From contig NC_017857.3 in assembly GCF_000260985.4 (NCBI RefSeq), positions 1,240,001 to 1,304,000 on the forward strand: DNA of 64,000 bases. Reading direction: 5' to 3'. The notes under the pieces were generated by a model. It was not told where the DNA came from. It did no database searches and was given only the letters and a program-made list of their open reading frames with translations. Shown here one piece after another: positions 8,543 through 17,006 of the stretch. The stretch is from Methylophaga nitratireducenticrescens. Lineage in GTDB: Bacteria > Pseudomonadota > Gammaproteobacteria > Nitrosococcales > Methylophagaceae. Both the position numbers and the translations under genes were made by a program. The first letter of the stretch is position 1. Each line of letters opens with the position of its first letter.

Positions 8543-9717
8543 CAGCGTTTTTTAATACCGGTTTGACTCAGCAGCAGTTTCTAGATGAATACTGGCAAAA
8601 GAAACCGTTGGTGATTCGTCAGGCATTTCCGCTGCCCGTCAGTGATCTTACGCAAGAGGATTTAGCGGCGTTTGCAGCTGAAGCAGAAATCGAATCACGC
8701 TTGATTGAAGAGTTTGGTGATAGGCCCTGGCAACTGCAACACGGTCCTTTTGATGAAGATGATTTTGCTGCTTTACCGGAAACACACTGGACATTACTGG
8801 TGCAGGATATGGATAAGCATTATCCACCGTTACAGAAGCTGCTAACTGCATTTGATTTCATTGCCGACTGGCGTCGGGATGATGTAATGATTAGTTACGC
8901 ACCGGAGGGTGGTTCAGTTGGACCGCATACTGATAGCTATGATGTTTTTTTACTGCAGGCGCAGGGAGCCAGGCATTGGCAAATCAGTGATAAACCATTA
9001 GCCGATGCGGTTTTCAGGAGTGATACCGATTTACGTATATTGCAGCAGTTTTCAGCCGATCAGCAATGGGATTTGCATCCAGGTGATATGCTTTATTTGC
9101 CACCGCACTATGCTCATCATGGTGTGGCATTAAATCCGTGCCTGACGTTTTCAGTAGGTTTTAGGGCCCCATCACAGTTACAGTTGCTGGATGCTTTCAG
9201 TCATACACTGCAAGAGCAGGATATTGCAGAACAACTTTATGCTGATGCCGAAACAAACGCAGCGTCTTCAACAACGGAAATTGATGACAGTGCAATAAAG
9301 CGGTTTCAGAATTTATTGCTGAAAACCATCAATGAAAACGCTGACTTAATGATTTTAGCAGTAGGGAGGCTGGTCACAGAAACCAAATCAACTTTACAGG
9401 AGCTGGCCGACGAGTTTATCGCTGATAAACCCACGCTGGCCGAACTGGATAGACGCTTTAACAACGGCGAGTATTTACAACGCAATGGGTATTTACGCTT
9501 TGCCTGGCATAACGATACTGCTACGGCGTATTTATTTGTTGCTGGTGAAGCGTATTCTGTTGAGTTGGCCGCAGTGGAAACGCTTTCGTGGCTAACCACC
9601 CAATCTCAAATCGACCAAAAGGACTGGCAGCAATTACGCAAATACCCGGTATTAGCCGATGTCTGTTGCGAGTTGATTGCAGAGGGTGCTTTCTATTGGC
9701 CGGAAGATTTTATTTAA
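8539..9717 (+). CDS. roxA: ribosomal protein uL16 3-hydroxylase RoxA
   Basis: A 392-residue JmjC/cupin 2-oxoglutarate-Fe(II) oxygenase of the YcfD family, which hydroxylates an arginine of ribosomal protein uL16. The opening TGLTQQQFLDEYWQKKPLVI is diagnostic. The iron ligands are visible as GPHTDSYDVFLLQ (His 130, Asp 132) and the second histidine in LPPHYAHHG near residues 190-194. A C-terminal winged-helix-like dimerisation region follows. Length agrees with E. coli RoxA (373). The start overlaps the stop of the phosphatase gene. Confidence 0.93.
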   Translation: MTAFFNTGLTQQQFLDEYWQKKPLVIRQAFPLPVSDLTQEDLAAFAAEAEIESRLIEEFGDRPWQLQHGPFDEDDFAALPETHWTLLVQDMDKHYPPLQKLLTAFDFIADWRRDDVMISYAPEGGSVGPHTDSYDVFLLQAQGARHWQISDKPLADAVFRSDTDLRILQQFSADQQWDLHPGDMLYLPPHYAHHGVALNPCLTFSVGFRAPSQLQLLDAFSHTLQEQDIAEQLYADAETNAASSTTEIDDSAIKRFQNLLLKTINENADLMILAVGRLVTETKSTLQELADEFIADKPTLAELDRRFNNGEYLQRNGYLRFAWHNDTATAYLFVAGEAYSVELAAVETLSWLTTQSQIDQKDWQQLRKYPVLADVCCELIAEGAFYWPEDFI

Positions 9718-9720
9718 AGT

Positions 9721-10233
9721 TTATTTTGAATAGCGTCTGAATTCCGTGTGGTGACATTTCGGGCAAGGAGGGATGCGACCTGTTTTCTTGAAGTGCATTT
9801 CTGTACCGCATGAATCACAGAATAAAGTGCCTATACCGGTAATTTCTCCGGTGTGATATTGCTGAGCCATTTGTGCCTGACTGGCCAGCTGGCCGAGTTC
9901 AAGGCGGGTGCGGTCTGCGACAGAGGCAAATAATTCATATAGCCGCGCTTCAACGAGCTGCAAATCAAAATTAAACCAGGTGGAAAATTCCTTACCCGTT
10001 GTTTCCAGATATTCCGCGGCATCATGTAAATCGCGCTCAACATAATAGGCAATTTTGTCGGCTTCTTCTGCGGTGACTTCCCGTAATTCAATGGCGCGTA
10101 ATTTTGCCAGTTCAATGCGTTGTTTCAGGGTAGGAACAGCATTGCTTTCAGATTCTTCAAAAAAATGCTGAATACGTTCCATCATTTTGTCATAGGCTGC
10201 TGCGAACTTTTCTTCGAAGTTATTTTCTGACAT
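9721..10233 (-). CDS. zinc-ribbon protein, DUF1451 family
   Basis: A 170-residue cytoplasmic protein whose first 120 residues are helical and acidic (AAYDKMMERIQHFFEESE and ELREVTAEEADKIAYYVERD) and whose tail is a zinc ribbon with two CxxC knuckles, FCDSCGTEMHF and PPCPKCHHTEF. This is the DUF1451 (YgiA/zinc ribbon-containing) family, whose role is unknown. It converges on roxA with a three-base gap and diverges from dsbB. Confidence 0.88.
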   Translation of the reverse strand: MSENNFEEKFAAAYDKMMERIQHFFEESESNAVPTLKQRIELAKLRAIELREVTAEEADKIAYYVERDLHDAAEYLETTGKEFSTWFNFDLQLVEARLYELFASVADRTRLELGQLASQAQMAQQYHTGEITGIGTLFCDSCGTEMHFKKTGRIPPCPKCHHTEFRRYSK

Positions 10234-10303
10234 GACTTAACCCTTTATCTGATGCGGTTTTTAGGTTAACTTAGCACAAATTAATCCAACGGAGGAAACC
10301 GTT

Positions 10304-10789
10304 TTGATCACCACACGCAAGCTATTGTTTGGCGGATTTATATTTTGTTTCAGTTTATTTCTCGCTGCACTCTATATGCAGCATGTAATGGAATTGGAAC
10401 CCTGTCCGCTGTGTATTTTGCAACGTGTATTGGTGATGGTTACCGGAATATTTTTTCTGATAGCAGCGATACATAATCCTGCCAGAACAGGTACTAAAAT
10501 TTATGCTGCTTTGATTGGTTTAACGGCATTACTAGGCGCGGCCGTTTCAGCACGGCATGTCTGGTTGCAGAGTCTGCCTGCCGATCAGGTACCCAGTTGC
10601 GGCCCTGGAATGGGCTTTATTATGGAAAACTTTCCGTTGACCGATGCGCTTTCTATGGTGCTGAGCGGTTCAGGAGAATGTGCGGAAGTATCCTGGACAT
10701 TTCTGACCCTCAGTATACCTGCCTGGACGTTGCTGACCTTTGTGGGGATGTTAGGTTTGGCAATTGCAGCTGCCTGGCGACAGCATTAA
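10304..10789 (+). CDS. dsbB: disulfide bond formation protein DsbB
   Basis: A 161-residue inner-membrane quinone reductase that reoxidises DsbA. Four membrane helices are visible. The first redox pair is C34/C37 in EPCPLCILQRV and the second is C99 and C126 (VPSCGPG, GSGECAEVS) in the second periplasmic loop. The start is a TTG at 10304, chosen because GGAGG at 10291-10295 stands eight bases before it and no ATG is available before the first helix. It is monocistronic, divergent from the DUF1451 gene. Confidence 0.95.
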   Translation: MITTRKLLFGGFIFCFSLFLAALYMQHVMELEPCPLCILQRVLVMVTGIFFLIAAIHNPARTGTKIYAALIGLTALLGAAVSARHVWLQSLPADQVPSCGPGMGFIMENFPLTDALSMVLSGSGECAEVSWTFLTLSIPAWTLLTFVGMLGLAIAAAWRQH

Positions 10790-10837
10790 AAACGGAATTT
10801 AACAATAACTAGTGATAGCAGTTGTTACTTTGAGCGG

Positions 10838-11056
10838 TTAGCGGGCGCGATAAACGATGCGGCCTTTGCTTAAATCGTAAGGGGTCAGCTGCACAGTCAC
10901 TTTATCACCGGTCAGAATGCGGATGTAGTTTTTACGCATTTTTCCCGAAATATGTGCTGTTACAACATGACCATTTTCCAGTTCAACCCGGAAAGTGGTA
11001 TTGGGCATGGTGTCAATGACAGTGCCTTCGAATTCAATATGATCTTCTTTTGCCAT
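10838..11056 (-). CDS. infA: translation initiation factor IF-1
   Basis: A 72-residue S1/OB-fold protein starting at the ATG complement to 11054-11056 ([19 protein letters not shown]). IF-1 binds the ribosomal A site during initiation. The segments [20 protein letters not shown] and [20 protein letters not shown] are nearly invariant in the family. A longer upstream frame would add 12 unrelated residues and is rejected. It follows bpt in the same direction, a variant of the E. coli clpA-infA-aat neighbourhood. Confidence 0.97.
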   Translation of the reverse strand: MAKEDHIEFEGTVIDTMPNTTFRVELENGHVVTAHISGKMRKNYIRILTGDKVTVQLTPYDLSKGRIVYRAR

Positions 11057-11104
11057 ACAGGTCTGATTTTGCCTAACTATTAAAAGATCCATTTTGCCGT
11101 AATA

Positions 11105-11818
11105 TTACTGATTATTCAAAGCTTTTTTATCAAAGTCGCGCCATTGGCCATCAAATTGCTGTAATGCAGAGAAATGACTCTTGTATCGCATTTTAGGGCT
11201 ATCACCAATCCAGTAGCCTAAATACAACCAGGATAAATTCTGTTGTTGCGCTAATTCAATCTGTTTGAGAATAGCAAAGGTACCCAAACTTCTGTCCGAA
11301 TATTCCGGGTCAAAAAACGTGTAGAACGCTGAAGCAGCGTCGTTTACAAAATCGGTAATCGCAACAGCCAGCAGTTTATCCGGCGTTCTGAATTCTATAA
11401 ATGCCGTATCACTCCAACTGCTGGTGAGAAATTGCAGGTAGGTTTCTTTGCTTGGATTATCCATTCCTCCACCGGCATGGCGATGCGCCAGGTAGCGTTG
11501 ATAAAGATCATAGTGTTCATCATCAAAAACAGCTGGCCGGATGCTTAGAGTGACGTCATCATTTTTTTTCAGGCAGCGTCGTTGGCTGCGGTTAGGACGG
11601 AAATGGTTAACCGATATTCTTACCGGAACACAGGCATTGCATGCCTGACAAAATGGACGATAAACATGTTCTCCACTGCGGCGGAATCCATGCTGAATCA
11701 ATTGACCGTATAAGGCATTAGTCAGCGGCCGCATTGGATCGGGATAAATATTTCTCGCCTGTCTGTCTTCAAGATATGAGCAGGCATGCGGACGATCCTG
11801 ATAAAAATCAAGGCTCAT
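11105..11818 (-). CDS. bpt: aspartate/glutamate leucyltransferase (arginyltransferase family) Bpt
   Basis: A 237-residue protein that adds Leu to N-terminal Asp/Glu of proteins, creating an N-degron for ClpSAP. The start MSLDFYQDRPHACSYLEDRQ, with the ATG at complement 11816-11818, is the standard N-terminus; the longer open frame upstream lies inside aat. The Cys-containing motif FCQACNACVPVRI and the C-terminal GNAT-like segments AFYTFFDPEYSDRSLGTFA and YLGYWIGDSPKMRYK are clear. It overlaps the end of aat by 11 bases. Confidence 0.93.
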   Translation of the reverse strand: MSLDFYQDRPHACSYLEDRQARNIYPDPMRPLTNALYGQLIQHGFRRSGEHVYRPFCQACNACVPVRISVNHFRPNRSQRRCLKKNDDVTLSIRPAVFDDEHYDLYQRYLAHRHAGGGMDNPSKETYLQFLTSSWSDTAFIEFRTPDKLLAVAITDFVNDAASAFYTFFDPEYSDRSLGTFAILKQIELAQQQNLSWLYLGYWIGDSPKMRYKSHFSALQQFDGQWRDFDKKALNNQ

Positions 11819-12533
11819 AGGAAAAAGGAGGTGTCGTGGTTTGCCAACAGCCAGTCTGGCCGGGCAGTGCGCAAAGTTTTTGTACTTGTTGCAGAAAAAT
11901 TTCTCTTGGCAGGGTGACGGCGCCAAGACGCGATAGGTGTTCGGAATACACCTGGCAATCAATCAAAGGATAACCCCATTGTTTTAGCTGCTGAGACAAG
12001 GCTACTAAAGCAATTTTTGAGGCATTGGTTTTAAAGCTGAACATAGATTCACCAAAAAACATCTTACCAATCGCGACACCATAAACTCCCCCAACAAGCT
12101 GTCCCTGCTGCCAGCACTCCACACTGTGAGCATATCCTGCCTGGTGCAGTTCCATATAAGCTGAAATCATTTCATTATGGATCCAGGTTTCATGCTGCTC
12201 AACAGGCAGTTTTAATAATCTGGGTGCAGCACATGCCTGCATGACACCTTTAAAATCCTGATCAAATGTAATATTGAATGGTTTTTGCCGTAATGCTTTT
12301 TTTAAGCTTTTACTGATATGCATTTTATCGGTATGAAACACCATTCGAGGATCGGGACTCCACCATAAAATCGGATCGTATGCGTTAAACCAGGGGAAAA
12401 TGCCATGACGATAGGCATTGAGAAGACGGGTCATAGATAAATCACCACCAGCCGCTAGCAAACCATGGGACGTCGCTTGATCAACGGGGGGAAAAGGGCT
12501 GTCCTCAGGTGCTCCTAACCAGCTTATAGCCAT
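11808..12533 (-). CDS. aat: leucyl/phenylalanyl-tRNA-protein transferase Aat
   Basis: A 241-residue L/F-transferase that puts Leu or Phe onto proteins with N-terminal Lys or Arg. Motifs include FPPVDQATSHGLLAAGGDLS, the catalytic-core YRHGIFPWF, WWSPDPRMV and GGVYGVAIGKMFFGESMFS. It lies one base from the end of the EAL-HDOD gene (shared A) and overlaps bpt. Together the two genes supply both branches of the bacterial N-degron pathway. Confidence 0.95.
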   Translation of the reverse strand: MAISWLGAPEDSPFPPVDQATSHGLLAAGGDLSMTRLLNAYRHGIFPWFNAYDPILWWSPDPRMVFHTDKMHISKSLKKALRQKPFNITFDQDFKGVMQACAAPRLLKLPVEQHETWIHNEMISAYMELHQAGYAHSVECWQQGQLVGGVYGVAIGKMFFGESMFSFKTNASKIALVALSQQLKQWGYPLIDCQVYSEHLSRLGAVTLPREIFLQQVQKLCALPGQTGCWQTTTPPFSYEP

Positions 12534-13711
12534 TAATCGTTTAACTGGAGATTTAATTCTTTCGCCCAGTAAAGTGCATCCAGATACGCAGCTAATAATG
12601 TATCAGCACCTGCTACTGAATAGTCAATTGCAGACCAGTTACCGCGTTCATAATTGAGTACCTGATTCAAAGCATTACCTGTCACACCTTCTTTAAATAA
12701 AAGTGCCGAGTGTAACTCTTCGCTTAATGGCAGGTCCTGCAACAACACTTCGAGAGGTTTATCCATTAAGGCATCGAGAGTAGAAAATAAGCCTGCTGCG
12801 AAAAATACATCGGCATGGCCTTTGTAATGTTTCGCCAGTAATTCACACATCCGTCCACGAATCATCGCAGTGGTGCGAAGTTCATTGGGTTTATCATCAA
12901 GCCCGGAAAGGCATAACAGACTTGCCCAGGTTTTAATTTTGTTCTGCCCCAGCATCACGATAGCCTGGCGGGTACTGCCCACCTCCCGGGGAAGGCCGAA
13001 AAAGGCAGAGTTAATCAGACGCAGCAATTTATAACTTAATGCCACATCCTGATTAATAATTTCCGCCAGTTCATCAACCTCTACTTCAGGATCCTGCAAC
13101 TTGACCAGAAGTTCCATCAGCGTTTGAGTTGCAGGGGCAACTTTTTTATCTATGCTGGTATCCGGCAGGGTGTAGAAATACCCCTGAAGTAAATCAATAT
13201 CATGTAACTGGCAGAGACTGAACTGTGTGAAGGCATTAACATTTAAAGCACACAACACGGGATGCTGCTGGCGCCATTTGGGCAGATTTTCAGAGATTTC
13301 CATTTCAGAAAACTCGTCCAAATCAATTAGCAGCGTTCTACCATTACCGGCATTACTTTTGGCATTTTCCGCATAACTAAGATGCAAACTGACTGGTTTT
13401 GTTAACGAACGATCGTTGGCTTCAATAATCAGATCAATTCCAGGCATTTCATATTCAAAAAGAGCTTTTTGCCAAGACCCGGGAATCGTTAGTAAGGTTT
13501 TTTGATGGTGATTTATTGCCTGCAATATATCGGGAAGCTGTGGAAGAAAATCCGGTACCGGTGTGTTTTCATCCAGGGCATGTCCTTGAGCATCAAGAAA
13601 TGTCAGATGATAACTGTCGACATCGAGTTTTTTGGAAATAAACAACGGTTGACGGTGAATAAGACCGTTAAAGTTTTTTAGTGAGTCGTATGCCGTATAG
13701 GTTTCCGTCAT
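12533..13711 (-). CDS. EAL-like/HDOD domain protein with degenerate EAL region
   Basis: A 392-residue two-domain signalling protein. Residues 1-190 look like a degenerate EAL fold: it retains the opening LIHRQPLFI and the terminal DIDLLQGYFYTLP, but I see no E-x-L catalytic triplet nor the other metal ligands, so phosphodiesterase activity is unlikely. Residues about 200-390 are an HDOD domain (ELAEIINQDVALSYKLLRLI, NSAFFGLPREVGSTRQAIVML). The architecture matches the YuxH/CdgJ family, linked to motility and surface behaviour in other bacteria. It lies upstream of aat and downstream of recR. Confidence 0.87.
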   Translation of the reverse strand: MTETYTAYDSLKNFNGLIHRQPLFISKKLDVDSYHLTFLDAQGHALDENTPVPDFLPQLPDILQAINHHQKTLLTIPGSWQKALFEYEMPGIDLIIEANDRSLTKPVSLHLSYAENAKSNAGNGRTLLIDLDEFSEMEISENLPKWRQQHPVLCALNVNAFTQFSLCQLHDIDLLQGYFYTLPDTSIDKKVAPATQTLMELLVKLQDPEVEVDELAEIINQDVALSYKLLRLINSAFFGLPREVGSTRQAIVMLGQNKIKTWASLLCLSGLDDKPNELRTTAMIRGRMCELLAKHYKGHADVFFAAGLFSTLDALMDKPLEVLLQDLPLSEELHSALLFKEGVTGNALNQVLNYERGNWSAIDYSVAGADTLLAAYLDALYWAKELNLQLND

Positions 13712-13741
13712 GTAAATCCGCTCTAATATTGGTTCATTCGG

Positions 13742-14341
13742 TTAATATTTTTCTCGCCCAGCAAATGCATGAGACAGTGTACCACTGTCAACATACTCAA
13801 GTTCACCTCCCAATGGTATACCATGAGCTAACCGTGTTACATGAATGTCCCTTGAGCGCGCAATTTCACTAATATAGTGTGCTGTAGCCTGTCCTTCAAC
13901 CGTTGGATTGGTTGCCAGAATGACTTCAGTGACGATTTTCTGATCAAACCGCGCAATGAGATCGGGGATGCCTAATGCTTCAGGTCCGATACCATCCAAT
14001 GGAGATAAATGACCGGTCAGCACGAAATACTGTCCTTGATAATGCGTTGCCTGTTCAATAGCAATCACATCACTGGGCATCTCCACAATACACAGTTGAT
14101 CTTCACGGCGTGAACTGTCGTTACAGCGACTGCAAATATCTTCTTCACTTAAAATACGACAGCGCTGGCAATGTTTTACATTAGCCAGCGCTTTGCTCAG
14201 CATTTCAGCCAGATGTTCACCACCGCTACGATCCCGTTCCAGTAAATGAAACGTCATTCGCTGAGCTGATTTTGGCCCCACGCCGGGTAAACAGCGTAAA
14301 GCCTGGATCAGTTGATCAATACTGGGACCGAGAGTAGCCAT
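13742..14341 (-). CDS. recR: recombination protein RecR
   Basis: A 199-residue RecFOR-pathway protein that helps load RecA at gaps. The helix-hairpin-helix [19 protein letters not shown] is at the N-terminus, a C4 zinc finger ([17 protein letters not shown]) at about residues 56-72, and a TOPRIM domain follows ([26 protein letters not shown]). Length is standard. It is the last gene of the dnaX-ybaB-recR operon, seven bases after ybaB. Confidence 0.97.
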   Translation of the reverse strand: MATLGPSIDQLIQALRCLPGVGPKSAQRMTFHLLERDRSGGEHLAEMLSKALANVKHCQRCRILSEEDICSRCNDSSRREDQLCIVEMPSDVIAIEQATHYQGQYFVLTGHLSPLDGIGPEALGIPDLIARFDQKIVTEVILATNPTVEGQATAHYISEIARSRDIHVTRLAHGIPLGGELEYVDSGTLSHAFAGREKY

Positions 14342-14348
14342 ATCTGAA

Positions 14349-14657
14349 TTAGAAAGGTAATTTCATGCCTGGAGGCATCATGCCAGCCATGCGTTCCTGG
14401 GTGGTTTTCTCGACTTGTTTTACTGCATCGTTAACAGCTGCTGCAATCAAATCTTCCAGCATCTCTTTATCATCCTGAAACAGGCTGTCTTCAATGCTCA
14501 CACGTTTAACATCGTGTTTGCCGGTCATGGTGATTTGCACCATGCCGCCACCAGCCTGGCCAGTGACTTCGACATTGGCCAGTTCTTCCTGAGCCTTTTG
14601 CATATTGGCCTGCATTTCCTGGGCCTGTTTCATCAGATTACCTAATCCACCTTTCAT
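14349..14657 (-). CDS. ybaB: YbaB/EbfC family nucleoid-associated protein
   Basis: A 102-residue DNA-binding protein with the typical [19 protein letters not shown] start and the conserved [20 protein letters not shown] core. Family members bind DNA as dimers and are encoded between dnaX and recR, as here. GAGGATC-type ribosome sequence lies just before the ATG. Confidence 0.95.
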   Translation of the reverse strand: MKGGLGNLMKQAQEMQANMQKAQEELANVEVTGQAGGGMVQITMTGKHDVKRVSIEDSLFQDDKEMLEDLIAAAVNDAVKQVEKTTQERMAGMMPPGMKLPF

Positions 14658-14675
14658 AGGAGATCCTCTTTAAAG

Positions 14676-16466
14676 TTATAAGGGTTTAATTGTTGTATCG
14701 ATTATACGGGCATTAAATGCATTTTTGATCTGTTCAACCACAGGATCATTGTGAATGGCATCAACTGCGTTTTGTTGAAGTTCTGCGGCCTGTTGTGCAC
14801 GCTCAGCAGCTAATGTCGGGACATTTTCCGTGTCAGTTGTTTCAGTGAACACTAATGTGACTTCAAACTGTAGCTGTTTACTGACAGCGGCTTGCAGTTT
14901 TGCAACCGATTTATCATTTGCCAGATGTTGTAATTCAGATGCGACGGAAAGATAAATTTTGTTTTTATCCGAGCGGAGATAGGCGCAGTGATCTGCCAAT
15001 TGCCTGGCAAATGCGGACAGTTTTAATTGTGCAATCAACGCGGTCCAGTTTGCTGTGGTCAAGTTGAGCAGCTGAGATGCATCGTCAGAGTCAGAATGTA
15101 CAGTTTCTTTGGGCGGAACTTCGGTTGAAGTATTAGTGACCACTGTCGAATGCGTTTCAGGCTCGACCGGCGGTTCATTTATCTCAAGTTTTGCTGGTGC
15201 AGTATGCGGTGGTTCGGCGGAATCAGGCTCAGCTTTCGAAGAATGGATAACCGTTGAATCTGATGGGGGAAAATACATTGCAGCGGGTTCAACGGATGAA
15301 CTTACCGCTGACGAAACAGGCGCTGATTCACTATTGGCTTGCGACTTTTTTACGGGGGGATGCCCCGCGTTAACAGTTACCGCCTGGGGTTGAAAACTCA
15401 ACATCCGCAACAAGGTCATTTCAAAACCACTACGTGGGTCAGCAGCATAAGGCATATCGCGCTTGCCATGCAGGGCGATCTGATACAGCAGTTGCACCGT
15501 TTCAGCGGAGAAAATATTGGCAAAATTCTGTAACGCCGCATCATCCTGTTGATCAAGTGATTCTGTGTCAGAAATTAATTGAATTGTGGCAATACGTTGC
15601 AGACTGGTCATCAAACCATCCAGTACCACAACAAAGTCACGGCCTAAAGAAGCCAGTTCATCAATATGTATCAGTAGTGATTTGGCATCTTTAGCAGCTA
15701 ACGCGTCAAGCAATTGTATTAATTGCTGTTGGGAAACACTGCCCAGCATCTGGCTGACAATTTCCGTGGTCACTTTGCCACCGGAAAAGGCGATTGCCTG
15801 ATCCAGCAGGCTCAAGGCATCCCGCATACTGCCATCAGCAGCAAAGGCAATCTGATTTAAAGCCTCGGCTTCAAAATCTATATTTTCCTGCTGCAGAATA
15901 AACGCCAGATGATCGGAAATTTGTTTGATATCCAATCGACGCAGATTAAATTGCAGGCAGCGAGACAAAATCGTGACCGGTAACTTCTGCGGATCCGTTG
16001 TGGCAAACAGGAATTTGACGTGGGGAGGGGGTTCTTCCAATGTTTTCAGTAATGCATTAAAACTGCTGGTAGACAGCATATGGACTTCGTCGATCAAATA
16101 GACTTTGTAGCGTCCGCGACTGGGCGCATATTGAACATTATCCAGCAGCTCGCGGGTATCATCGACCTTGGTACGCGACGCCGCATCCACTTCAATCAAA
16201 TCAACAAAGCGACCGTTGTCGACTTCAACACAGCTATTACATTCGCCACAGGGAGTAGAGCTGATGCCTTGTTCACAATTGAGAGATTTGGCAAAGATTC
16301 TTGCCAAAGTGGTTTTACCCACCCCGCGGGTGCCGGCAAACAGAAAAGCATGATGCAGGCGATCTTGGTCTAGACCATTGATCAGCGCACGTAATACGTG
16401 CTGCTGGCCGACAACTTCGGCAAATTTTTTGGGGCGCCACTTGCGGGCCAGTACCAGATAACTCAT
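14676..16466 (-). CDS. dnaX: DNA polymerase III tau/gamma subunit DnaX
   Basis: The tau product is 596 residues, starting at the ATG complement to 16464-16466 (MSYLVLARKWRPKKFAEVVG); the longer frame would run into the SRP RNA. DnaX is the clamp-loader ATPase. Walker A GTRGVGKTT is at residues 45-53, the zinc cysteines at 64, 73, 76 and 79, the DEVH box at 126-129, and the sensor region VTILSRCLQFNLRR further on. A Pro/Ser/Glu-rich linker precedes the C-terminal domain that binds polymerase core. An in-frame slippery heptamer near residue 374 with a nearby -1 stop suggests a gamma product of about 378 residues (see separate entry). Confidence 0.96.
   Translation of the reverse strand: MSYLVLARKWRPKKFAEVVGQQHVLRALINGLDQDRLHHAFLFAGTRGVGKTTLARIFAKSLNCEQGISSTPCGECNSCVEVDNGRFVDLIEVDAASRTKVDDTRELLDNVQYAPSRGRYKVYLIDEVHMLSTSSFNALLKTLEEPPPHVKFLFATTDPQKLPVTILSRCLQFNLRRLDIKQISDHLAFILQQENIDFEAEALNQIAFAADGSMRDALSLLDQAIAFSGGKVTTEIVSQMLGSVSQQQLIQLLDALAAKDAKSLLIHIDELASLGRDFVVVLDGLMTSLQRIATIQLISDTESLDQQDDAALQNFANIFSAETVQLLYQIALHGKRDMPYAADPRSGFEMTLLRMLSFQPQAVTVNAGHPPVKKSQANSESAPVSSAVSSSVEPAAMYFPPSDSTVIHSSKAEPDSAEPPHTAPAKLEINEPPVEPETHSTVVTNTSTEVPPKETVHSDSDDASQLLNLTTANWTALIAQLKLSAFARQLADHCAYLRSDKNKIYLSVASELQHLANDKSVAKLQAAVSKQLQFEVTLVFTETTDTENVPTLAAERAQQAAELQQNAVDAIHNDPVVEQIKNAFNARIIDTTIKPL
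15281..15351 (-). promoter_or_regulatory. dnaX programmed -1 frameshift site with downstream stem-loop
   Basis: On the coding strand an A AAA AAG heptamer (complement of 15345-15351) lies exactly in the frame needed for tandem -1 slippage, the same heptamer used in E. coli dnaX. After a -1 shift the new frame reads four codons and stops at TAG (complement 15331-15333), giving a gamma-like protein that ends just after clamp-loader domain III. A stem-loop occurs at 15281-15310 (CAGCGG/CCGCTG and GTTCA/TGAAC arms with a three-base bulge). It starts about 34 bases after the heptamer, farther than in E. coli, so its stimulating role is uncertain. No good upstream Shine-Dalgarno-like stimulator is seen. 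Confidence 0.75.
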
Positions 16467-16500
16467 GCAGCTTGTCAGATACCCAATGTGGTATAAGGGT

Positions 16501-16611
16501 GGTGACCCAAACCAGCCCAATCTCGGCGCCCGAGTCCGATGGCTGCGCTGCTCCCTTCCGGGCCTGACGTGGTAACCAACATATCGTCGCGAGGAGACCG
16601 GCTGGGCCACC
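16501..16611 (-). ncRNA. ffs: signal recognition particle RNA (4.5S, small type)
   Basis: The minus-strand sequence folds into one long hairpin: GGTGGCCCAGCC at the 5' end pairs with the 3' GGCTGGTTTGGGTCACC, with wobble and small loops. The apical region carries the universal SRP signature GTCAGGCCCGGAAGGGAGC with its GGAA tetraloop, and the symmetric loop around GAGCAGC. This RNA binds Ffh to target membrane proteins to the FtsY receptor encoded 8 kb away. It lies directly upstream of dnaX, a placement seen in other gammaproteobacteria. Ends are estimated from the terminal pairing, give or take a few bases. Confidence 0.93.
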
Positions 16612-16623
16612 ATAGAGTTGGCT

Positions 16624-16652
16624 ATTCTATGCTTTTTTTGATTTCAGTGCCA
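16624..16652 (-). promoter_or_regulatory. possible promoter of the SRP RNA
   Basis: On the minus strand a TAGAAT -10 hexamer (complement 16624-16629) is preceded by a 17-base spacer and a weak -35 TGGCAC (complement 16647-16652). The -10 lies about 12 bases before the estimated 5' end of the SRP RNA, so a short 5' leader would be removed in processing. The weak -35 keeps confidence low. Confidence 0.4.
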
Positions 16653-16894
16653 TGCATAGCGGTAATAAAAATAAAGAAATTTATTATTGTCTGTTCATTC
16701 AAACAGTTCGGTTAAGGGGAAGCAAAAACTAGGTTCAATATGTTGAAGCTGATTTCTGGAATCTGAAAATGCTTAATATCCATGCGCAAGATTCACCATC
16801 ACTTTTGCAGCAGGAATGGCATCACATTTAAAAAATCAGATAAAGCAAGGGTTGGGAAATTACCAATTAAGATTAACAGGCTTTGAAATTAATT
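16653..16894. other. non-coding stretch between SRP RNA and tRNA-Ser
   Basis: No reading frame with a credible ribosome site, no repeat and no RNA signature is seen here. The sequence is AT-rich. It presumably holds the transcription end of tRNA-Ser, but no clear hairpin with a T-run is visible. Confidence 0.5.
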
Positions 16895-16985
16895 TGGCGG
16901 AGAACGAGGGATTCGAACCCTCGATAGGCTATTAACCTATACACACTTTCCAGGCGTGCGCCTTCAACCACTCGGCCAGTTCTCC
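16895..16985 (-). tRNA. tRNA-Ser (anticodon GGA)
   Basis: A 91-base class II tRNA with a long variable arm. The acceptor arms GGAGAAC and GTTCTCC pair perfectly, followed by discriminator G and an encoded CCA. The anticodon loop reads CTGGAAA, giving anticodon GGA for UCC/UCU codons. The variable arm stem (ATAGG/CCTAT) and the T-loop GGTTCGAATCC are intact. The gene lies 21 bases after the coaX stop on the same strand. Confidence 0.97.
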
Positions 16986-17006
16986 TTAAGGGTGCGAAAG
17001 CTTATC

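Noticed and set aside
16467-16613. N-terminal extension of dnaX
   Set aside because: The extra 49 codons are the SRP RNA read in frame and have no family match; the standard MSYLVLARKWRP start follows.
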